Below are positions 8,813 to 13,179 of a stretch of 13,179 bases of DNA, piece by piece; the stretch's first letter is position 1, and each line of letters starts with the position of its first letter. The position numbers were made by a program, and so were the translations under genes. Under the pieces are notes generated by a model. That model worked only from the letters and a program-made list of their open reading frames with translations. It ran no database searches and was not told the origin of the DNA. Source of the DNA: Pseudomonadota bacterium (GTDB lineage Bacteria > Pseudomonadota > Alphaproteobacteria > Rhizobiales > Hyphomicrobiaceae). Location of the stretch: contig JAEZBZ010000148.1 in the NCBI GenBank assembly GCA_023412745.1, positions 1 through 13,179 of the forward strand. The letters are read 5' to 3'.

Positions 8813-9631
8813 TCAGGTGATCTTCCACACCTTGCTGGCGTCGCCGGTGAATTCGGAGCTGCAGAACGTGCCGCCCTGGTAGAAATCACCGACCGGATCG
8901 TCCGGCGCCTTGGCCTGCTCTGCCATTGCGTGTTCCGCGTGGTCTTCGCCACGGTGTTTCGGCCGATATCCGAACTTATAAGCGTTGGTATTGTCCCACC
9001 AGCAGCGATCATTGAGCGATGCGCCGTACATCACTTCATAGCGCAGTTCCGGATGCTCCAGGCCGATGCGGCAGAGCTGCACCAGATCTTCCGGATGCAG
9101 CCAGATCGACAGCCGGCGCCGATCGAGCGGCTTGTATCCGACATTGCCGATGCGCAGCGACAGAACGCCAATGCCGTGCTTGTCGGAATACAGCGATCCT
9201 AGCCCCTCGCCGAACAGCTTGCTGACGCCATAGCGGCTGTCAGGACGCGCGGTGACATCGGTGCCGATGCGATGCACGCGCGGATAGAAGCCGACGGCGT
9301 GGTTCGACGACGCGAAGATCAGCCGTTTGACGCCGGCTTTGCGTGCGGCCTCGAAGGTATTGTAGCAGCCGATGATGTTAGACTGATGGATGACATCCCA
9401 CGGACCTTCCACGGAAAAACCGCCAAGGTGAATGATGCCGTCGATGCCTTCGCAAGCGCGCTCGATGCTCGCCGCATCGCTCAGCTCACTGGCGATGAAG
9501 GTCTCGTTACTGGCGAGGTCGGTGACTTCCTTAATGTCACTTAGAACCATTTCAGGATAGATCTTCGCCAGCAGCGGGCGGATCATCGTGCCCACGCCGC
9601 CGGCGGCTCCCGTCAAAAGAACGCGCTTCAT
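8813..9631 (-). CDS. udh: NAD-dependent uronate dehydrogenase (extended SDR family)
   Basis: Expected to oxidise D-glucuronate or D-galacturonate to the aldaro-lactone, the first step of the oxidative uronate pathway; cytoplasmic, 272 residues. Visible: Rossmann loop TGAAGGVG (7-14), HLGGFSVEGPW (68-78), SNIIGCYNTFEAAR (84-97), ASSNHAVGFYP (107-117) with the catalytic serine, YGVSK (Tyr134, Lys138), RRLSIW (172-177) with the arginine that binds the substrate carboxylate in Agrobacterium Udh, and YGASLND plus WWDN near 213-225. The order and wording of these motifs match known uronate dehydrogenases rather than generic epimerases. Start: ATG at 9631 with GAGAGGA seven bases upstream. It lies 51 bp downstream of the GntR gene on the same strand and faces away from a TRAP transporter, supporting a uronate role. 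Confidence 0.85.
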   Translation of the reverse strand: MKRVLLTGAAGGVGTMIRPLLAKIYPEMVLSDIKEVTDLASNETFIASELSDAASIERACEGIDGIIHLGGFSVEGPWDVIHQSNIIGCYNTFEAARKAGVKRLIFASSNHAVGFYPRVHRIGTDVTARPDSRYGVSKLFGEGLGSLYSDKHGIGVLSLRIGNVGYKPLDRRRLSIWLHPEDLVQLCRIGLEHPELRYEVMYGASLNDRCWWDNTNAYKFGYRPKHRGEDHAEHAMAEQAKAPDDPVGDFYQGGTFCSSEFTGDASKVWKIT

Positions 9632-9682
9632 CGTGCTTCCTCTCGTTTGAATGCTGCTGATTTAAACCCTCTGGCGAGACGG

Positions 9683-10429
9683 TCAATCAGGAACCGACGT
9701 GCGATCCGCCAGGCGGCGATAGCGATCCAAGCTGCGCGTCAGGTGCGCCCGCATCGCCCTGCGCGTTTCGGTGGGCTTTTGGGCCTCTAATCCCGCAAAA
9801 ATCCGGCCGTGCTCGCGCTGTATCCCGGCGAGGTATTTCTGCTGTTCTTCCGGACTGTTCACGGCCGAGCGGATGCACTGGCGCGGAATGACATGCCGGC
9901 CGAGAAACTCCAGAAACGAAACGAATTTTGGATTGCCTGTCGCGGCTGCGATCGCGCGATGAAACGCGAAGTCCTCACGGACCGCGGCATCACCTTTCGC
10001 AATGGCATCATCAATGGCATGCAATGCCTCCGCGATCGGCTGGAGACGCTTCGGCGTCATACGCGCAGCGGCAATGGACGCAGCCTCGACCTCGATGGCG
10101 AGCCGCAATTCCATGACTTCGAGGACATCATCCAGTGCGTTGATCCCGTCGCCGCCAAGACGGAACGGAACGCGGCTGTCATCGGTAGAGACGAACGCCC
10201 CGGCACCCTGCCGGGTGATGACCAGTCCCTCGGCCCGCAGTGCGGCTACACTTTCGCGCACGACAGTCCGACTAACACCAAAGACCTCCATGAGCTTTTG
10301 CTCAGTCGGCAGGCGCGCGCCGGGGGCGAGCCGCCCACTGTGAATCTGCGAAGCTATCTGATCGACGACCTCGTGCGTCAGATTTCGTGCAGGCTTCAGG
10401 GGGCGCAATGCTGGGATCTTGTCAGTCAC
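9683..10429 (-). CDS. FadR-subfamily GntR transcriptional regulator
   Basis: 248 residues. The N-terminal winged helix (about 15-82) contains LPTEQKLMEVFGVSRTVVRE and LVITRQGAGAFVS. The C-terminal FCD ligand domain (about 98-240) carries the metal-binding set Asp153 and His157 (EDFAFHRAI), His207 (REHGRIF) and His229 (MRAHL). Such domains bind carboxylate effectors through the metal. The first in-frame start is GTG at 10429, close after an in-frame stop; GAGGA upstream is about 15 bases away, so the start is less certain than for neighbours. It is divergent from the TRAP genes and 51 bp before udh. It most likely represses both transcripts and is relieved by a uronate or a breakdown product (inference by analogy with ExuR/UxuR-type regulators). 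Confidence 0.9.
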   Translation of the reverse strand: MTDKIPALRPLKPARNLTHEVVDQIASQIHSGRLAPGARLPTEQKLMEVFGVSRTVVRESVAALRAEGLVITRQGAGAFVSTDDSRVPFRLGGDGINALDDVLEVMELRLAIEVEAASIAAARMTPKRLQPIAEALHAIDDAIAKGDAAVREDFAFHRAIAAATGNPKFVSFLEFLGRHVIPRQCIRSAVNSPEEQQKYLAGIQREHGRIFAGLEAQKPTETRRAMRAHLTRSLDRYRRLADRTSVPD

Positions 10430-10475
10430 GGATGACGATGTTATTCCTCAATTCATCGGGTCATCGTACAAATTT

Positions 10476-10504
10476 TTATTACCATTGACGCGATCGCGGT
10501 TCAA
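10476..10504 (-). promoter_or_regulatory. Candidate promoter for the gntR-udh transcript with internal palindrome
   Basis: On the minus strand TTGAAC (10504-10499) is followed after exactly 17 bp by TAATAA (10481-10476), about 45 bp before the GTG start of the regulator. The -35 is good and the -10 is poor. The spacer contains the perfect 10-bp palindrome CGCGATCGCG (10489-10498), framed by TTGA (10485-10488) and TCAA (10501-10504). The position would suit an autoregulatory operator, but binding is not shown. Confidence 0.4.
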
Positions 10505-10573
10505 GGTCACTCAAGGGGAACGCGGGTCGGTTACGTGCACCGGGCTATCGCTGAATAGGTTAAGGCGATGCCA

Positions 10574-10603
10574 TTGGCGCTCGAAATTGCCCGCCAGTAT
10601 AAA
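10574..10603 (+). promoter_or_regulatory. Candidate promoter for the TRAP genes
   Basis: TTGGCG (10574-10579) and TATAAA (10598-10603) are separated by 18 bp, a fair sigma-70-type pair. Transcription would begin near 10610 and leave a leader of about 80 bases before dctP. The remainder of the 263-bp intergenic region shows no further clear signal apart from TCATCG direct repeats at 10453-10458 and 10461-10466. Confidence 0.4.
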
Positions 10604-10692
10604 CTGTGATCGTGCTGCCGTTTGTCAGATTTCGGCTTAAAGAACCGGAACGCAAAAACACAAATCCAGTATGGGATTCGGAGGAAACGAAC

Positions 10693-11697
10693 ATGAATAG
10701 ACGCGAAATCATGAAGCTCGGCGTCGCCTCGCTGGCGGCGACCAGCACCGGCGCACTCGGCAGCCTATCCGCATTTGCCCAAAGCAAGGTGGTCTTCAAG
10801 GCGACCGACGTCCACCCGCTCGGCTATCCGACGGTGGAAGCCGTGGAACGCATGGGCAAGAAGCTCGAAGCCGCCACCAAGGGCCGCATCTCGATCCAGA
10901 TGTTCCCGTCGATGCAGCTCGGCGGTGAAAAGGAGATGATCGAACAGGCGCAGCTCGGCGCCCTGCAGATCGCGCGTATTTCGATCGGCCCGATGGGCCC
11001 GCTGGTTCCGGAATTCAACGTTTTCAACCTACCCTTCGTGTTCCGCAACGCGGCGCACATGGAAAAGGTTATCGACGGTGATATCGGCGCGGAACTGCTG
11101 AAAAAGCTGTCCGATCATCCGACCGCTGGCCTCATCGGCCTGTGCTACATGAACTCCGGCACGCGCAATGTCTATAACTCCAAGAAGCCGATCACGTCGG
11201 TCGCGGACCTCAAGGGTCTGAAGATCCGCATGATGGGCAACCCGGTGTTCGTCGATACCATGAACGCCCTCGGAGGCAATGGCGTTGCCATGGGCTTCGA
11301 CCAGCTCATCAACGGCATGCAGACCGGTGTCGTCGACGGCGCTGAAAACAACGAGCCGTCCTACGAAAGCGGTCAGCACTATCGCTATGCGAAGTACTAC
11401 TCGCGCACCGGACATCTGATCATTCCGGAAATCCTGGTGTTCTCGAAGCGCTCCTGGAACAATCTGTCCAAGGAAGACCAAGCCCTGGTCGCAAAGTTCT
11501 CCAAGGAAGCGCAGCAGGAACAGCGCCAGCTCTGGTATGCGCGCGAGAAGGAGTCGATCGAGAAGCTGAAGGCCGCAGGTGTCGAGATCAACGACATTGC
11601 GGACCGCGCACCGTTCCAGGCTGCGGTCAAGTCGGTCTGGGAGAAGCACGGCGCCGCCCACAAGGCCCTGATCGACCGCATTCAGGCCGTTCAATAA
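10693..11697 (+). CDS. dctP: TRAP transporter periplasmic binding protein (DctP family), probably for uronates
   Basis: Secreted solute receptor of a TRAP transporter, 334 residues. The signal peptide begins MNRREIMKLG, which fits the twin-arginine pattern, and has AFA before the likely cleavage at Gln30. Mature hallmarks: SMQLGGEKEMIEQAQLGALQ, PFVFRNAAHM, the conserved carboxylate-binding Arg179 in LKIRMMGNPVF, GGNGVAMGFDQLINGMQTGVVDG, and Asn219/Asn220 in GAENNEPSY. The RMMGNPVF and GGNGVAMGF wording resembles receptors known to bind glucuronate/galacturonate. Start: the frame extends upstream, but GGAGG at 10680-10684 lies eight bases before the ATG at 10693 and the signal peptide begins there. 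The gene ends in tandem stops TAATAG. Linkage to udh supports a uronate ligand; a ketoacid or other sugar acid remains possible. Confidence 0.92.
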   Translation: MNRREIMKLGVASLAATSTGALGSLSAFAQSKVVFKATDVHPLGYPTVEAVERMGKKLEAATKGRISIQMFPSMQLGGEKEMIEQAQLGALQIARISIGPMGPLVPEFNVFNLPFVFRNAAHMEKVIDGDIGAELLKKLSDHPTAGLIGLCYMNSGTRNVYNSKKPITSVADLKGLKIRMMGNPVFVDTMNALGGNGVAMGFDQLINGMQTGVVDGAENNEPSYESGQHYRYAKYYSRTGHLIIPEILVFSKRSWNNLSKEDQALVAKFSKEAQQEQRQLWYAREKESIEKLKAAGVEINDIADRAPFQAAVKSVWEKHGAAHKALIDRIQAVQ

Positions 11698-11712
11698 TAG
11701 CGCTTAGTTTGA

Positions 11713-11739
11713 TCCGGCCGCCCCCCCTGGGCGGCCGGA
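11713..11739 (+). promoter_or_regulatory. GC stem-loop between dctP and dctQ
   Basis: CCGGCCGCCC (11714-11723) pairs perfectly with GGGCGGCCGG (11729-11738) around a CCCCT loop, and T11713 with A11739 adds an eleventh pair. No T tract follows. It begins 16 bases after the dctP stop and ends about 8 bases before the dctQ ribosome site. Such an intercistronic hairpin would stabilise the dctP message or partly block read-through, allowing more receptor than membrane protein. Confidence 0.6.
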
Positions 11740-11759
11740 ATTCATTTGGGGAGACGCTG

Positions 11760-12284
11760 ATGCGCTCAGCCTATTTCCGCATGATGGATCTCATCCATCG
11801 TGCATGTCTTTTTGTCGCCGGCACCGCACTCGTTGTCATTACCCTCATTATCCCTTGGGGCGTCTTCACCCGATATGTGCTGAATAGTGCGTCATCGTGG
11901 CCTGAGCCGCTTGCCATTCTCCTGATGATTCTGCTGTCGTTTACGTCGGCGATCGTCTGCTACCGCGAACATCTGCATCTTGCTGTCGGCCTGCTGCCAA
12001 GCATCCTGCCGCATGCCGCGCGTACTCTGCTCGGCATCGTGCTCGAGATGGGCATGCTGAGCATGAACGTGTTCCTGCTCTGGTACGGCATCGGGCTCGT
12101 CAAGCAGACTTGGTATCAGTCGATCGCGGAGTTTCCTGTCGTTTCGGTTGGTGTGTCGTATCTGCCGATACCGATCGCAGGGTTTCTGACGACGCTCTTC
12201 ATCATCGAACGATTCATGAAAGCGGACTGGTTCCCCCCGGCCCATGATCCCGACGATGAACTGAACCCCATTACAAGCGAATAG
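11760..12284 (+). CDS. dctQ: TRAP transporter small permease subunit (DctQ family)
   Basis: Inner-membrane small subunit, 174 residues, with four hydrophobic segments at about 15-36, 48-67, 87-113 and 128-150, the standard DctQ layout. Family features include WGVFTRYVLN (33-42), the EPLAILLMILLSF helix start, YREHLHLAVGLL (69-79, in place of the usual R-x-x-xHixVd) and PIPIAGFLTTLFIIE at the end. Start: the frame begins at 11709, but GGGGAG at 11748-11753 lies six bases before the ATG at 11760, and the earlier part would cross the hairpin. It pairs with the large subunit 19 bp downstream. Confidence 0.92.
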   Translation: MRSAYFRMMDLIHRACLFVAGTALVVITLIIPWGVFTRYVLNSASSWPEPLAILLMILLSFTSAIVCYREHLHLAVGLLPSILPHAARTLLGIVLEMGMLSMNVFLLWYGIGLVKQTWYQSIAEFPVVSVGVSYLPIPIAGFLTTLFIIERFMKADWFPPAHDPDDELNPITSE

Positions 12285-12303
12285 CAGGAAACGCGAGGTC
12301 GTC

Positions 12304-13179
12304 ATGGACGCAATGGTCTTGATGGGCACCTTTGTCGTTGCCTGTCTGCTGGGTCTGCCGGTCGCCTATTCCCTCGGATTGGCAGCCGTGGTTGGCGCGC
12401 TGTGGATCGATATTCCGCTTGAAGCGATCGCCCTGAAAACATCCGATGGTATGGATGATTTTCCTCTCCTAGCCATTCCCTTCTTCCTGCTTGCCGGCGC
12501 CATCATGGGCGAAGGCGGTATGGCCGCCCGTATCGTCAATCTCGCCAAGGTTTTCGTCGGCTTCATCCGGGGCGGCCTAGCTCTCGTCAACCTGCTGGCA
12601 TCCTCAATGTTCGGCGCGATTTCGGGTTCGTCGGTCGCCGACACCGCTTCCATCGGTTCGGTGATGATTCCGCAGATGGTGAAGGCCGGATACCCTCGGC
12701 TATTCGCCGTCAGCGTTACGGTTTCCGGTTCGCTGCAGCCCCTTCTGCTGCCGCCGAGCCATAACATGGTGATCTATTCACTAGCCGCCGGCGGTACGGT
12801 TTCCGTGGCCCATCTGTTCGTCGGCGGAATCATTCCCGGCCTGCTGCTTTGCCTGGGCCTGATGAGCCTGGTTTTAGTTTTCGCCTATCGCAACAACCTG
12901 CCCAAAGGCGAACTCATCCCACTGGGCCAGGCGCTGCGCATCGCGCTCGACGCCGTGTGGGGGCTGGTCACGGTCGTCATCATCATGGGTGGCATTCTGT
13001 CCGGCATTTTCACGCCAACGGAAAGCGCTGCGGTCGCCTGCATCTGGGCGTTCCTCGTGACGATGTTTGTCTATCGGTCGTACACGTGGTCGGAATTGCC
13101 GACGCTGATCGGCCGCGTGGTACGCACCATCGGCATGGTCATGATCATGATCGGCTTCTCGATGGCGTTCGGCTACATG
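12304..13179 (+). CDS. dctM: TRAP transporter large permease subunit (DctM family), partial
   Basis: Large inner-membrane subunit that carries out sodium-coupled transport; 292 codons are visible and the frame is still open at the window edge (full members have about 425-430 residues). Seen in order: an N-terminal helix, DFPLLAIPFFLLAGAIMGEG (52-71, the family's PLFilaG region), GLALVNLLASSMFGAISGSSVADTASIGS in the 90-120 range, SGSLQPLLLPPSHNMVIYS (141-159), GGIIPGLLL, and GGILSGIFTPTESAAVA (about 232-248), the conserved GiFTPTEaaa motif. Start: ATG at 12304 with GAGG five bases upstream. The LPPSHN segment differs from the common IPPSxxMIiYG motif and may mark a substrate subgroup. Confidence 0.94.
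   Translation, partial: MDAMVLMGTFVVACLLGLPVAYSLGLAAVVGALWIDIPLEAIALKTSDGMDDFPLLAIPFFLLAGAIMGEGGMAARIVNLAKVFVGFIRGGLALVNLLASSMFGAISGSSVADTASIGSVMIPQMVKAGYPRLFAVSVTVSGSLQPLLLPPSHNMVIYSLAAGGTVSVAHLFVGGIIPGLLLCLGLMSLVLVFAYRNNLPKGELIPLGQALRIALDAVWGLVTVVIIMGGILSGIFTPTESAAVACIWAFLVTMFVYRSYTWSELPTLIGRVVRTIGMVMIMIGFSMAFGYM

Overview
The window looks like a chromosomal segment of a high-GC (about 60%) alphaproteobacterium, probably Hyphomicrobiales in the Bradyrhizobium/Rhodopseudomonas direction. This is inferred from gene content, protein style and strong Shine-Dalgarno sites; no rRNA or marker gene is present to prove it. Everything readable belongs to uptake and breakdown of organic acids: two transport systems, two adenylate-forming ligase-family proteins, a CoA-acylating aldehyde dehydrogenase, a glutathione transferase and a uronate dehydrogenase with its own regulator. 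I see no phage, insertion sequence, CRISPR array, tRNA or rRNA.

Region 1 (1-4307, minus strand) is one tight operon read right to left: a long-chain-type acyl-CoA synthetase, then livG (overlapping it by 4 bp), livH and livM (cut by the left edge). The ligase leading a branched-chain-amino-acid-type ABC transporter suggests that the imported substrate is a carboxylic acid, possibly aromatic or fatty, that is activated to its CoA ester on entry. The binding protein (livJ type) and second ATPase (livF type) are not in the window and would be expected just beyond position 1.

Region 2 (4308-5057) is a 750-bp stretch without an intact gene. Its first 200 bp are an upstream region carrying repeated CAAAGCAAG motifs. 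The rest holds the decayed 5' end of an iron-type (AfuA/FbpA-like) ABC substrate-binding protein gene with a frameshift, an internal stop and an apparent deletion, perhaps joined to the tail of a lost permease gene.

Region 3 (5058-8794, plus strand) holds mmsA, a two-hairpin terminator region, a glutathione S-transferase, and a phenylacetate-CoA-ligase-like protein that lacks the usual nucleotide-binding P-loop. It ends in a very regular bidirectional terminator facing the next region.

Region 4 (8813-13179) is a divergent uronate module. On the minus strand a FadR-type GntR regulator is followed by a uronate dehydrogenase (udh); on the plus strand are TRAP transporter genes dctP, dctQ and dctM (dctM runs off the right edge). 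The shared 263-bp intergenic region has candidate promoters in both directions and a palindrome between the regulator's -35 and -10 boxes. The model is uptake of D-glucuronate/D-galacturonate by the TRAP system, oxidation to the aldarate lactone by Udh, and control by the GntR protein. Lactonase and aldarate dehydratase genes would be expected to the right of the window. No wholly new system is evident; the P-loop-less ligase paralog and the decayed transporter locus are the most unusual items.
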